In this document: positions 29,247-42,300 of the stretch, piece after piece
Layout of the letters: every line of letters starts with the position of its first letter
Position numbering within the stretch: position 1 is the first letter of the stretch
Assembly (NCBI GenBank): GCA_009760855.2
Contig: WPIO01000177.1
Location: forward strand, 186,001 to 250,000
Reading direction: 5' to 3'
From: Cristatella mucedo
Lineage: Eukaryota > Bryozoa > Phylactolaemata > Cristatellidae
DNA: 64,000 bases
Program-made: the position numbers and the translations under genes
Notes under the pieces: model-generated
What the model saw: only the letters and a program-made list of their open reading frames with translations
Databases searched by the model: none
Told to the model about the DNA's origin: nothing

Positions 29247-29879
29247 TACGGTCGTCCCTCGCCACTTCGCGCTTCGGCTTTTGCGGTTTCACTCTATTGC
29301 GGTTTTTTCAAATATCTCCATTAAAAAGTTGATCGAGATGGTAAAAATGATACAGTGCGCTCGGTTCTCTGAGTCAATTACACACCCCTGTGTCACAATT
29401 AAAATTACTGTAAGACGGGCTGTTGGTCTATGTATTCGAGCACTACCGCAAATCCTTCAACGTCAAGTGCAGCCTCATTGAGAGCAGTAAGCTTGCTCTT
29501 CTTTGCCGTGATGTATACCTCTTTATTATCGAACAAATTGCACTATTTTCATAAGTTAGTGATTGTGTGTAAAGAGTACATGTGTGTAATTAAATGTACA
29601 CTAATAATATGATATTTTGAAACGTCTAATACGCCTTATTATCCCTTACTTAGTCTAATATATTGGGTAATACAGGTGTAATGGTGACAAAAAGAGTGCT
29701 ATTTCATGTCCGGAGGGCATTAATAATGTTAAAACCGAGTTAGAAGGTCGTGAACAGGTTTTCTGTGCTCTAATTATTAAAATATTCAATTTATAAATAA
29801 AGAATCACACTTCGCGGAAATTCACCTGTCGCCGCAGAGTCTGGAACCAATTTACCTTGATAAACTAGGGACGACTATA
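29247..29879. mobile_element. Pogo/Tigger-like non-autonomous element in LINE-A
   Basis: The left end (TA)CGGTCGTCCCTCGCCACTT and the reverse complement of the right end, (TA)TAGTCGTCCCTAGTTTATC, form terminal inverted repeats flanked by TA. TA duplication and GTCGTCCCT-type ends are typical of the pogo/Tigger branch. The roughly 620-base interior has no transposase. LINE-A sequence on each side joins without a gap if the element is removed. Confidence 0.82.
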
Positions 29880-30504
29880 TAATATCTAAATTGGTCCCTG
29901 CATTTGAGAAACCCTGTCTCGACTTCTGCAAAGCTCGCAGGTGATCTTCTGCTTGCGGATCTACTGGCGTGTGCAATCAGGCGCTTACAGTTGGTGAACA
30001 ACTCTGCAGCTAGCCTTGTCTGTCGTGAGTGTGGCAGTGGCCACATCTCACCACTTCTTTCTGACCTGCACTGGCTCCCAGTCAAGCAACTCATCGACTT
30101 CAAAGTTTTGTTGCTCACTTTTGATCCCTTCATTCTTTGGCTCCAGCTACTGCCCCACCAGGCCAAGCATCATACCACCCGCTTTTCGGAATCTAACTGT
30201 TTACCAATACCTCGTACAAACCTCAAATCCTTTGGAGACCGTGCATTTAGTTCGTATGCTCCCAAAGCCTGGAAGTCACGCCCAACTTGCATCACGACAT
30301 CCCCTGACTTACAGCATAGGTTAAGTGCCTAGAAAGAGATTAGGTTTTCTGAAGGTGCTGTACAAATATATTATTATTAGTAATAGTATCAATCAAATAC
30401 TATAAAAGACATTATTTTGTGTAATGTACATACAAATACTAACCACGGGCCACGTGGCCACATATCACAACACGGACCGGTGGCCCCACATGTTGTCATA
30501 TGTG

Positions 30505-30905
30505 CTTTCTTAATGTAATGTAATGTATCTCCGTCTGTAACTCCACAAAGTCATAAAGACCACGTGGGTTTTACGCAGGAGAGTTTTGTATAGCGCACTC
30601 ACAGCCTAAGCGGCTTTCGGTACGCATTCGGTACCCAACAGACTTCGTCTCACGCAACAAAGAGAAAGTGGGAAGCATAGCAGAGTTAGGAGAGCAGTTG
30701 AGGTAGTGAGTAGCATAGAAGTAGCAGTTCAGGACCGCTGAAAAAGATGTGCCATAGTCGGCAGTTGGAGAGTAGATGTCGTTGCGTAAGAATTGTGGAA
30801 GCGAGTTCCACAGTCTAGGACCTGCAGAGCTAAAGCTTCTGTCGCCAACTGTCTTTAAGCAGAGGAATGGGACAGCTAATTTATTGTCCACACAGGACCT
30901 GAGGT
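30505..30905 (-). repeat. LINE-B 3' end, best-preserved C-terminus
   Basis: A 106-residue minus-strand frame reads LKTVGDRSFSSAGPRLWNSL, then PQFLRNDIYSPTADYGTSFS and the YFYATHYLNCSPNSAMLP region. This is the RT carboxy end of a LINE related to, but distinct from, LINE-A. Confidence 0.8.
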
Positions 30906-31285
30906 TCTTGCTGGTCTAAGACATAACACCTTACCCGACATTAACCATTAGCTGTTGTTTCTTTCGAAAGACATTCAGTGCCCGAATAGAAATTTGTTTC
31001 TCTTAGCGTGCTATACACAGGACTTGTTAGTGTTACTATTTTTATGGGTTGATACAGTCACAATAGTTCCAATCCCAACAGGCCTATTAGACCACCACGG
31101 TGACCAGAAGAGCACACATGCAAGACTTCATCTTTGAACTTTCAATCCCATTCCCAATGCACAATGTATAATTAACTTTGTTCAATTCAAAAGAAGGAGT
31201 AACAAACGCTTCAACGAGCACCACTCTGTCACATGCAACAGGTCAAAGTAAACTAGAAGTTGAGACTCTGGCCACCAAAGCTTAA

Positions 31286-31481
31286 TCACAGAGATTTTGC
31301 CCTGGCTTCTGTCTTCCATTTCAGGTTATCTAGGTGCAGTGCACGGGCCAATTGAGAGTGCTGCAGAGCATCGTGGATGGCATATGGGAAACAAAATGAC
31401 TGCTGCTGAAACAATGGCCATACTACTTCTGTCTGTCGGGAGCCATTACTTTTGTTGAGCTGAGCAAGCAATTGCTTAAAA
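31286..31481 (-). CDS. Terminal-exon candidate of the same gene
   Basis: 65 codons after acceptor caaacttgtag, ending ARAKSL and TGA. Regular amphipathic composition (LARALHLDNLKWK) suggests a folded end. The link to 33677-34009 is inferred only from strand and proximity. Confidence 0.4.
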
Positions 31482-34413
31482 CTACAAGTTTGAATGCTGC
31501 ACATCATTAAAGATCATTATGATGCAGAGGCATTAACGACTAATCTGTCATCTAGAGCCGGTTGAGATACTGATCTATAGAATGTGCTATCAAGCTGTAG
31601 TGAGATTACTAATCTTTAAATTAAAGATTTTTGGTTACTTCTACCAGGCAAGTGTATCTACAAGCATCAGGCAGTAAGCATGTGAATTTACAGGCAGACC
31701 AAATGTCAAGGCTAAATATTATGGAAGCCAATTTGAGGTTATTATTTAGAACAGAAGACAGAACACTCCCACAACACCTGTTGAGCTCAGTCAAGAAGCT
31801 ATATGTGCCAAGAAGCCCCTATAGCACAGACCACTAGTGGTATTGGTGATATAATTTGCTGAAGCAGCAATCACATTAATTAACTCACTATGTTCCCATA
31901 TCTGGTTCCTAACCATACCATGCATCAGGACAAACCAAATACGACACAACGGATAAGTAATAATAATGATAATAATAACGATAATGCACTTGATAAAGCA
32001 CCCTCAGGGAACTCAATCTCTTTCTAGGCGCTTCACATTTGCTGCAAAGGGAAGCATTGAATGGTGAGTAATATCATGCTTGATAAACATGAATAACATT
32101 GTTAGGGGTGACATGCACAGGGTCGGCATGCAAATGTGGTTAGTGGCAGCATGCACAGTGTCAGCACGCATAAGCACATCAAGGACGAATCACAGGGACC
32201 CACTAAATGCTGTCCTAAATAGGTGTTTTTAAGTTCTTTTTAAATGTGGTCAAGTCAGGGGATGTACTGACGCAAGTCGCGAGTGAGTTCCAGGCTTTGG
32301 GAGCATACGAACTAAATGCACGGTCTCCAGAGGATTTGAGGTTTATAAGAGGTACTGGTAAACTGTTGGATTCCGAAAAGCATGTGGTACGATGCTTGGC
32401 CTGATGGGAAAGTAGATCTGAGAGATAGGCTGGAGCCAAAGAATGAAGTGACCTAAAAGTGAGCGACAAAACCTTGAAGTCGATGAGTTGTCTGACTGGT
32501 AGCCAGTGCAGGTCGGCGAGAAGTGTTGTGATATGGCAACTGCGTTGCTCACGACAGACAAGCCTAGCTGTGGACTTTTGCACCAGCTGTAATCGCCTGA
32601 TTGCACATGCCGGCAGACCAGCAAGCAGTGAGTTACAGAAGTCGAGGGATGTCACAAATGCATGAACCAACTTAGACGTGGTATCTTTATCTAAACCAGC
32701 CCGAATTTTAGCAATGTTATGTAGCTGAAAGTAGGCAGACTTGACTATGGAGCTGATGCGGTCGTCTAATGAGAGGTCACTTTGGAACATGACACCTAGA
32801 TTTCGAGCTGATTCAACTGGAGATATGCTGGCAGAGCCAATTTTGAGTGTCAGCCTTTCCCATTTCTGAATCACGCTGGGTGTGCCCATAACTAGTAAGC
32901 TAGTTGTTATCATTTACTTTTAGAAAATTTGCTGCCATCCATGTGCAGATGTCATCAATACATGCAATGAGTTGAGAGAATTAAAGGTGCTCGAAGGCTG
33001 GGAGGGATCAAAGTAAAGGTACAACTGAGTGTCATCCGCATAGAAGTGAAAGCCTAGATTGCGTTTGGCAATCACATCAGCAAGAGGGAGAGTATAAACC
33101 GTGAAAAGAACCGGACCAAGTGCGGAGCCCTGAGGTACCCCATATTTCAGAGGTACCTCGGATGATCTTTGTCCATTCACGCCAATGCTCTGGAGTGTCC
33201 CACTGAGATAGGACCTGAACCACTGCAGAGCAGTGCCAGTGATGCCCAGGCGAGATGAGAGGCGCTCTAGAAGAACTTTGCGATCGATAGTATCAAAGCT
33301 GCCGAAAGATCGAGCAAAACAAGTAGAGACACTCTACCTATGTCTGCATTCCTAAGTAGGTCGTTGTACACCCTAAGCAATGCTGACTCTGCGGAGTGAT
33401 TAGCTCTAAAGCCAGGCTGGAACGTACTAGCAAGGTTTCAAGTTTCAAGATATGAGTTCAGGTGGTCCGCCACGACCCGTTCCAGTGTCTTTGACAGAAA
33501 TGGTAGAAGGGAGACTGGGCGGTAGTAAGTACATAAGTCCTCAGACCGTTACAATCGAGATGCATATCACTCTAGGTCACACAATCATTCTCAAAGGTTG
33601 TCCTCTTACCCCAACCACGAGCACTAGTACAATGCTAAGACGGGCACAAGAAACATTGCTAATGCAGGCAACTTACCACGCCCTGTACCCGGAGCTGTTG
33701 GCCTTACAGGGCTCGCAGGAGCCCTTTGATCGCCATGAGGGTGAGGTGTGGAGTCTTGAAAAGCACGGCCCACTCGAGGCCAGCTAGAATCTCCAAAATC
33801 AGGAGGGGGTCGCATGCCGCTGTGTGGCCTCATTGGTAGGTCAGCATGGTATCCGTGGTGCACGGCTGCAGCATCGCTGATAGCAGCACGGGCTCCTGTA
33901 TTTGCTGTTGCCCCACCACCGACCTCATTGGCAATGCTTTGGCTACCTATCGGTGGAAAGTCGTCAGTTATCTTTATCGATTCCATGGTGCGGGAAAGAT
34001 TGTGCGTCCCTAAAAATCATCCCTAACCTTGTCAGGTAAGGCCACAGGTGAGTGCAAAACAACAAAAGAAAACTTACAAGACAATTTCTCACTCTGCCTG
34101 CCAAGCCACCGACAACGATGCATCAAGATAAGTATGAATTCATGTTGCCTCTGTCGATGCTAAGAACAACAATAGACAACTGACAACAACCAACCATCGG
34201 ACACAAATTACCTGCTAGAGGTGCCCAAGGGTTCGTGCCACTGGCAGGAAGTCTGGGGCCTGCCGAAGGCTGCTGAGCAAACTGCAACACATTTGACACC
34301 AATTGTGGCCTTTGAGCATGCACGCACGAGCTTCTGGCTAGAATGCAAAATACACGAGTCATACACAAGGTTTCTGTAGCGGTTGACGTTGCCTGCCCTT
34401 GGGCTCCTGCCAT
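31286..34413 (-). CDS. Unidentified Pro/Gly/Gln-rich protein, several exons
   Basis: Three minus-strand segments look coding. The first (34212-34413, 5' limit unclear) contains AQRPQLVSNVLQFAQQPSAG and GTNPWAPLA, with donor G|gtaatt. The second, 33677-34009, joins in phase and holds SIKITDDFPPIGSQSIANEV, RPHSGMRPPPDFGDSSWPRV and APASPVRPTAPGTGR, with donor G|gtaagt. The third, 31286-31481, starts in phase 2, contains FKQLLAQLNKSNGSRQTEVV and DALQHSQLARALHLDNLKWK and ends in TGA. A LINE-A fills the gap, and at least one linking exon is missing because the phases do not meet. I do not recognise the protein. It could be a separate gene or a carboxy extension of Maelstrom, which lies upstream on the same strand. 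Confidence 0.45.
31955..33530 (-). mobile_element. LINE-A copy, best-preserved RT carboxy half
   Basis: Minus-strand order: YRPVSLLPFLSKTLERVV, LLDLSAAF, YGVPQGSALGPVLF, FYADDTQLY (33031-33042 within), then a 232-residue frame with VTSLDFCNSLLAGLPACAI, LADLHWLPVRQLIDFKVLSL and DRAFSSYAPKAWNSL. The 3' hairpin tail and TAA-type repeats lie at 31960-32040. One frame break separates the two main frames. Confidence 0.9.
33677..34009 (-). CDS. Exon of the unidentified minus-strand gene
   Basis: 110 full codons between acceptor atgatttttag and donor gtaagt. Composition is disordered: Gly/Ala run around GGGATANTGARAAISDAA, then Pro/His/Arg-rich. The plus strand is also open over part of it (33452-33787), but that frame lacks matching splice sites. 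Confidence 0.5.
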
Positions 34414-36171
34414 TCCGAAGTGGTAGTCGGACGGTTCGGACCCGATGCTACGGCTGCCCTGCTGTCATCACTCGAATCGTGAGGCTCGTGCCTCCAAGTT
34501 ACTTGGATCTTGTAATAATTACAGAGGAGTTGAAAAGTGGAATAGCTGAAAGAAAACCGATTGTGCTTATCATTAAGAGCAACAGCAAAAATAAGCAACA
34601 ACTAATATAATTCCTAAAAGCTGGTCAAGTCATCAGGGTTGGTCCATTGAGTAAATTTCAGTAACAAGACAATGAGTGCTGGGGGTGATTCCAAGGGCAA
34701 GGTACTAAGAGAAAGTCAGACAAGTCAGTGATGAAGTTGGGATGTCTAGCTAAGAGGTGATAAATGATTGCCACCATCGGCAGCTAACCATTAGTGGGAC
34801 AGAGGATAAGTATTCAAGATTCTTTTTGCCGGATCCGAGAAAGGTTTAAAATTGAAAGAGGTGGAGGAAGACAGCTTTTTCCACAACGAGGCTTTCGACG
34901 ATGTCAGCGTAAGAAAAAAAGGAGAAACCTTCTGGGGTCAAGCCTCAGTGATAGGCATACGGTTCATCGACTTTAGCCAAGTCGGTAACTGTGAAATTTC
35001 AAGAGCATCGTAAAGTATCAACCAGCTAAAAGCTACCGGTTTATAGCGCATGATAGGCAATCCAGTAGCATTAGTTAAAAGTAGAGGCCAGGGTCAGGAT
35101 GATCACTAAAAGGTTAATGAATTTAGCAGCAGCTCCAACGGGAGCACATGGGGAGTGGTCAGTAAAAGTAGCTGTGGCTTAAAACGGAAAAACGAGTGTT
35201 TCGATAAGTAATAACGGTAGAAAGTAGATATTAGTTGGGCACCGGCAGACACCTCTGGTACCCTGGTGTATTCTACAGCGACCTGGCAGTGATAAGCACT
35301 GAACATACAGCAATATTACCTAAACGAGCACGAAATGACGACGAGCATGCACGGTTGAACTGATCATCTGGACGACACCCTAACCCAGAAACTCAACGAC
35401 AGAGCCACACGTGACAACGTAGCGGCACATGCTAGGTATTGTGCTAATTCAATCGTAACTTCTACGGTGTAAGGGACAAAAGACTCACAGGATTTACAAA
35501 TCAGGTCTTAGCTTGTGTGACATCTCATCTAGACTCTTGCATTGTTCTCCCAGCAGGTCTTCCTGCCAGTATTATAGGACACTTGTGGATGGAGCCAACG
35601 CTGTCATTTATGTTTCTTCGATTGCCACATCATAGAACTTCTCTCAAACCTGCATTCACACCTCACGAATAGGACCAAAACAAAATTTTGATTGCAGAAA
35701 TCCTGAGCTCTTTTTTGATCGGATTTTAGTTAGGAATGGGGAGTTTTCCTTCTTTCTGACCAGTCAGAACTTTTTGAAGGTCATGTCTGTTGTCGTCCTA
35801 CCTGTAGTAGAAAAAACTATTGTGGAATTTCGACCCGTATGGCACCTCTACCAAATCGTCTACACCCGTGGCTCTTATCCTATTTGTTCTGGATCTGTTT
35901 GAATGTTTCGTTAAAGCAGACATCACTTTTGAAGAGACCAAAAATTAGACAGTCCCTTGGAAAATACACCAAACAAGGAGGTGTTGTGACACTTCGGTTC
36001 TAGGACGATTCATCCACTCACTGTTCATGCTGACAAGAAACCCGTAATCCTAACTAAATTTATTTGTTTTAACATTTTCCCAATGTAGTCCTTCAGCAAT
36101 TAATATTTAACAAGTTTAAATATTATTCTGGACGGATCGTCCGTAGATGAATCGACACCAATACTTGCTCA
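34414..36171. other. No gene recognised; one small LINE trace
   Basis: Around 35500-35590 the plus strand has a trace of an RT thumb block (cttgtgtgacatctcatcta, then a GLPAS-like reading). Otherwise only short open frames. Confidence 0.4.
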
Positions 36172-36339
36172 TCAAGACTCCCCTTGTTCCACATGGTCGT
36201 ATGATTTTATAGTAATGATCTCAACAAGGCTCTGCCAATTGCCCCAATCCAGGCTACTGCTGGGCAACGTCTTGAAACAGTTACTACTGGTGAGACACGC
36301 CAATGGTACGTTATCAATCAGTTCTGATAAGAAATCTAG
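36172..36339 (-). CDS. mael: Probable mael C-terminal exon
   Basis: Acceptor attgtgcgttttcag in phase 0, then 55 codons and TGA: LDFLSELIDNVPLACLTSSN, CFKTLPSSSLDWGNWQSLVE and SYDHVEQGES. Position and phase fit the helix that follows the AYC..SN.LA region of the MAEL domain. Sequence similarity is weak, so this is inference. Confidence 0.5.
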   Translation of the reverse strand, partial: LDFLSELIDNVPLACLTSSNCFKTLPSSSLDWGNWQSLVEIITIKSYDHVEQGES

Positions 36340-39300
36340 CTGAAAACGCACAATACGCCGAACAACACAAGTTCTGCTGGCAGCCCAGCACATCTACCGC
36401 CCTGGTTTGGCTCATGAGTAAAGTTGAGACTACCAAGCTAGTGGGCTCGAGCTATGCGACATATGTGAAGCTCCGGGATAGAGTATAAGCTCTCTGAGGA
36501 CACAAAAAAGAGATGTGCAATGTTTATTTAGGCTAACTTAGCCTCAATCGTTCCACTAAATTTTTTTAAATTCTTTACCACACCTCGCACGACCTAGGGT
36601 TTTCTCTTTCTTAAAAGTTTTCTCTTTCTTAAAAGCTTTCTATAACAAATTATTCAATAAAGAGTAATATACGTCAATCCAGCAAATCACTTTAAAAACC
36701 AAGACTAATGACTACGACTACGCAATTCACAATTTTACACTATCTGAAAGCTGAACAAAGCCACTTCCCAAGACATTACAATTTAGTGGTGAGAGTTCTG
36801 AAGAATGTGTGCAAACATAAGTGAGTATACACGTACACTTACAAATAAAATGCTTTCTTAGAGCACTACTATGGTCACACATAGTTTTGTGGTTGTGTGC
36901 ATTCGTCTTTTTTATGCACACTAGCAGACTCATTAATGGTACAACAGCATTATCGATTCGTCTAGCCGAATGGGGAGGGGGAGATAACTTTACACTAAGC
37001 TACATAATGGTGAAAGCTGCAATACTAATGTAATAACGAATAACATGGATGCATTAGTCCTGGGCTAAGAAAAATATGCATGCTTAGCCAAACTGATAGC
37101 AAGGGAACCAAATGGGTCAAAGTACCTAGAAAGAAATATATTTCTCTTACGGTGCTATACATAAATCTTATTTGTATAATAATAACTACTATTCTTAATG
37201 CAACATCAATCATATAGCCACGGTAAGAACAAACAATCAAAAGAAAACATCTTCGAAGACTAGCAATAAAACTGCGCACAATTTGATTTCGCGAGCCCCA
37301 GCCCAGCCAATGCTTTCAATAGTAATGGGTGTGTCCAATGAACCAACATTAATAAATACCAATCGCAAAGTGGCTACAAAAGGTAAAAAACATACCACCT
37401 TTTCAGGGTTAGCTTCTTAGAGAACCTTTGGCTTCTAAATATATCTGAAGTGTTTCTGAAGTGCATTCGCTTGAGGATAAGACATACAATCACACACTTT
37501 AATGTGCTGGCTGTGCCAAGGAATTCAGTGTTAGAAGAAAATATCTCACGCGGTCCTAATTCGATTATCATCATCGGTTAAGATTTGAAACATTAATATT
37601 TTTCTTGAGTGTTCCCGAGGCACTTCACTAAAATGATGAAAAATCAAAGCTACCCATATACAAAAGAATATTGCCTGATTGGGTCTCCTGATAGAAGAGA
37701 CAAAATATTGAGCCTCGCATACAGATGCTTGCCTCTATGCTAAGCTATTTTTCAAATAAAATACACACCAATACTGCCTGACAAAAGCAAGTGAACAGTG
37801 ATTGCACTCGATTTTGTCATGGTAGGAGCATTTCATCCCACCAACATATTGAAACTCTGAGGTGCAAAGCCTTTCTGATGCCATCGTTTTAGAGATCGCT
37901 TTCTTTGTGCCCTTTAACGTTAGTGCCATGAGGAGACCTTCCAATTCATACGGCTGTGGTGGTTCTTCTTCACAGTCTGGATGAGCCTTGCTGTGCAGCC
38001 ATTCCAGGCAATACACAGTGCTGTCGTAGTTTGCCATCTTAAAAAGTAAGACCATTTTAGCTATTAAGCTATTAGCTATCAGAAGTAACACAAGCACGAG
38101 TACATACAAGCAGTAGATCATAAACTTACAGGTACATAGAAGTGATTCGGTGTACCTTGAGCTCCGTCAACATTGACAAATGACATAATCCTTTCGTATA
38201 GTGAGCTATAGTCATCCGTGCAGCCTTGGCATCCATCCAGCGGAATCTGATGGGTGTTCCCACCTAGCATAGAGTTTGCATACATTGAGATTGTAGTGTA
38301 CCTGGCAGAGTTAAGCACACTTCACACACAAAAAATTCCTTACAACACTCTTCCAACGTCACAGGGATATCAACATTGCTATGGTTCACAGAAGAAAATT
38401 GAGTAGACAAAAATGCCTGAGAAAAAATCCAGAGCAGACAGAGGCCAGATTGCTTCCCAATAAACACATATATAGCATACCTTTGTGACCTGCATTACCC
38501 TTTCGTGTGATGGCACAGGCAGAATTTTTTGTGGGGCATCAAGGCAACAAAGCAATATGCAGCAATTACTTGTGTGATCTCTTAAATTATGGACATAGCA
38601 ACAAATTTTTTAAGAGGGTATTAAACCTTTCAGAACCGGCACATTGCCACATACTCTGCTTGCTACGAGAACTGCATCCAGCTTGCTCCCTTCTCTGAGC
38701 CTATGCTAATGAAAGTTACCATACCACAGCAGAATTAGGGCTTGCATAGACAAGTATCACAATCAAGCAGGTCTGTGCACTTGTGACATCCCATATAAAC
38801 TTCTGCAACTCACTACTGACTGCTCTATTGGCCAATACAATAAGACACTTGAACTTTGAACAAACTCCCCAACCATGCTTGTTGGTCATAAACGTCTTTC
38901 ACCAAAGTTATCACGATGCATAGTCATAATTATTACGAAGTCACTGAAATCATATCTAGAGTCATAGACTATAGGCAGGATCAGGATCTTTTCTAGTATA
39001 CACGGATAAAATAGAGTAGGGAACCTGCTTGCTTTCTTCAGATTCTTGTAAGATTGTAGGATCTTGATTCAGGTAAGAAATGAATGTCTAAGTACAAATA
39101 TCACTTCTTAGATAGGCATGTTGCCTACGCTCACGGTTGAACACCTAAAGTACATAAATCAGTACATAAGCCAACCGTTAAGTTACGGTTGTGACCAGGA
39201 AGTCAAAGCGAAAGATTTGTCTAAAAGACCAGAGCAAGCCCAAATGCTTATAATATTTCGTAGCTGAAAGTCGGCAGACATAACAACAGAGCTAATCCAG

Positions 39301-42300
39301 TCACCTACCAAAAGCTCATTTTGAACCAAAACTAACTCACCTAACTGCATGCAGAGGCTACAGCAGAAGTACTGCCGAAGCTCATTTTAGGGGTTAGGCT
39401 TTACAGTATCTGTACAGTATCTTTACAGTATCAGACACTTGGCTGACCACAACTAAGAAGTTGGCTAAATCACCATTCGATTTGGGACAAAGAGTAAACG
39501 TCAGCAACATAAGCTGTGAGAGAGTTGAGAAAGTTTGAGGTAACGAAAGGCAAGGAGAGATTAACGTATAGGTACAACTCTGGGCCATCTTAATGAAATT
39601 GGATGCCTTAATTGCGTTTTGAAGTTACCTTGGCAAGAGGGCGAGTGGACATTAAAAAAATATGTGAAATTACAACAGATCCCCAGGTAATGTACTTGTT
39701 GGGGGTAACAAAGACGGTTCTACCTTTTTCCTATTAACCTCTCCATATAAGCTTTGGGAGGTTCAAACGAGCCAAAGGTGATCCTTAACTTATTCCAAAT
39801 AACTCCACCCACGAAGGAGCCAGCAAAAGCAAGATTCGATTTGGACCTGGATATATAGAATTCGCATTCAAAGAAAAGAAAGCATGAGAAACGATAGCGA
39901 TACAACTTGGCTGCTGCAATAATTATTTTATTAAGTTGGGTAACTCATTGTCAGTCAGTGGCCATATTACCTCATATAAACAGGCTGTACTGGTATGCCT
40001 TGATGAAAGTAATGGCAGGCCACGGTAGTTCTGATTGCTTGATGGATTACCAATTACTTGAGCCTAAGCCAAAAGGTAGACTGGAGCTCTAATAAACCCT
40101 ACAAGCTTCCTAATTGGATACCTATACCCATTAATTTAGACAGAGATGAAGACAGTAGTAAAAAACTAGAAAGAAGATTCGACCAGATTATGGCACAGCC
40201 TCAGCACCTTCTAACATCATATCCAAGCTTTTGGTTGGTAAGCAGCAAGCATGTCTCGGCTGAAGCCATAGCGGACTCCATCAAAGTCATTGATGACCTT
40301 ACTGAATGTGGTGCTGAACTAAAAATACAGTTTAGGTGTCCAGCTAAAAAGAAAATACTAGCAAGATTCGGGTGAATGGTGCAAAGTAACGACGTGCAAG
40401 CAAAATATCAGCTTCAACAGAGACGATATCTATTTAAAGCCACACAGCCCAAGCTTTGAAAATGCACTATACAATTATCAGGTTAAAGAAATACTGCATA
40501 CACTGACTTTATCTTAGTAAATGAAACAACATTAGAAGGTGCCTTTTCTTTCTTTTTAACTTGTGTTAGTTGGACAATTCAAAAGCACATCAAGTGAAAT
40601 GACATTGATCACTGGTATCATGGGCACTAGTGTGATACTAGCCTTGTCAGCAGGCTTATGTAGGCAAGAATATGATTGCTTGGCTACATGACAATATCAT
40701 AAAACACTTGGCACTTTTTGTCTAACATTCACACAGTGTAACTACATGGGTCCTACTAGCACTAATAGCACTGTCTACCCATAAACACGGCAGAATTTTT
40801 TCGAAACCAAAACTGGAAAACTGAATAGATAAGATAAAATCAATCAGGCTTAGGTTAAATACTGGGAATGGGGGTGAAACTGGCATTTCATATCGCACAT
40901 GATGAAATTTAAATGAATACTCACTGTGCAACTGGCACGTGTAGCGGCTACCAGTGGGAATCGGTGGCGGTCGCAAGAATTCGTGAAAGGTGTTCGTAAT
41001 GCCATCCCTTAGAGAAAACTCAATGACAGCTACCTCAGCTGGCAGGTAAACTGTTGATGATCCATTGTCAAATTCGACCTTGCCCAAGATTTGAAAGTCA
41101 ATGCAGCAGAATTTAACAGCACTCAAGCCTAGAAGAAATTGATACCCAACCATGAGCACATACAGAGCGAATGCTACGTGGGTTGCACATTAATGAGAAA
41201 TGAAGAAATGCAAAAGCTTTGGCAAAGATGTGATGCTGAGACACATGAAGGTATGCACAGACAAACACAAAACATAGACACTTTCACACGACTGAACGTA
41301 AGAGATTGAAAGTAAGAAAATTGAAGTGGTGGTTTGTCAGAATTGCTAATAAATCTAAGGAGGAATACGTATCAATAATCTAACAGGCATTCTCTCAGTG
41401 ACATTATAGACCTAAATATCTTACTTGTAAGAACAAAAAGCCAAATAGTGTGTTCAGTGTAACAAGCAGGCAAAGTGAGGTAGTGGCGTGCCCCAAGACT
41501 GGAAAGTCTCACCCAAAAGAATGGCCAAGCCTGCATTTCTTGTGTAGCCTCAGCACGCAAACTGGGCAACATATCCCAATGACCCCATACTGGATGAGCA
41601 CATCAGCACCACAGTCAAGACTGTGTAGGTAGCAGTAGCAGTCACTTAAGCCTACAAAATGATTGCCGACTCCTTACTTACACGATGTATAGGAAGTGAT
41701 GGTAACCAGCAAATCCAAAGTACAACAAAATCATGCAGCAAATTCTTAGCGATATATATATATTTTCAATTTAGATTCCCTCTGTATACGTCATCAAACG
41801 TCCTGGAGCTTTATTTTCTGTATTCGTGAACATATAGAGCAAAATGTATCCAACCAAAACCAGAAATCTTTCCAGAATTGTGTAAAACAAGCACAGTTGA
41901 ACTCTCCTTTCAAATTTCACACCGATACGTAAAGTATTAGCCGACTTATGGAACTTAAAAGGCACCAACCGACCGCACCAACCGAACCTGTATAAACGCC
42001 ACATAAATGCACCTCAACAAGCTTCAAGCATGTATCGCGATCAACTAAGGTTCGACAAGTTGGGATACAAGTTGCATATGAATTAAAGACCGGTAATTTT
42101 TTTTAATTTTTTGTAGATTTGTTCTGTTTACCTCCGGGTTAGACGTGGTATGCATAACCATTTTTTCTTTCGTATGGAAGTCGTCCGAACTTCCGATGCT
42201 AGTTTAAGCATATTTGTCTTTCGAAAGGTGCCCGAAATACATATTCAATTGTCGGACACATTTTGTAAGTATTTTCTTGACATTTCCGCTAAGCAGATTA

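Larger units (their letters stand above)
27690..30385 (+). mobile_element. LINE-A long copy, interrupted twice
   Basis: Order seen: a pre-RT region with GLNFSSFLVSKIDKIKESIT, RT start around 28230 (KKAAQD, then the QSLPTA region), LLDLSAAFDTIDH around 28480, a SINE-A at 28612-28772, YADDTQLY around 28895, thumb, a pogo-like element at 29247-29879, LVNNSAASLVCRE and LHWLPVKQLIDFKVL, then the (TTA)n tail. Stops and frameshifts throughout, so it cannot move by itself. Confidence 0.85.

Noticed and set aside
32343-32624. Extra frames overlapping LINE-A
   Set aside because: Shadows of the 232-residue LINE-A frame in another register.
34341-34371. A 29-base intron in the Pro/Gly-rich gene
   Set aside because: Far shorter than normal animal introns, and an uninterrupted frame runs through the same bases.
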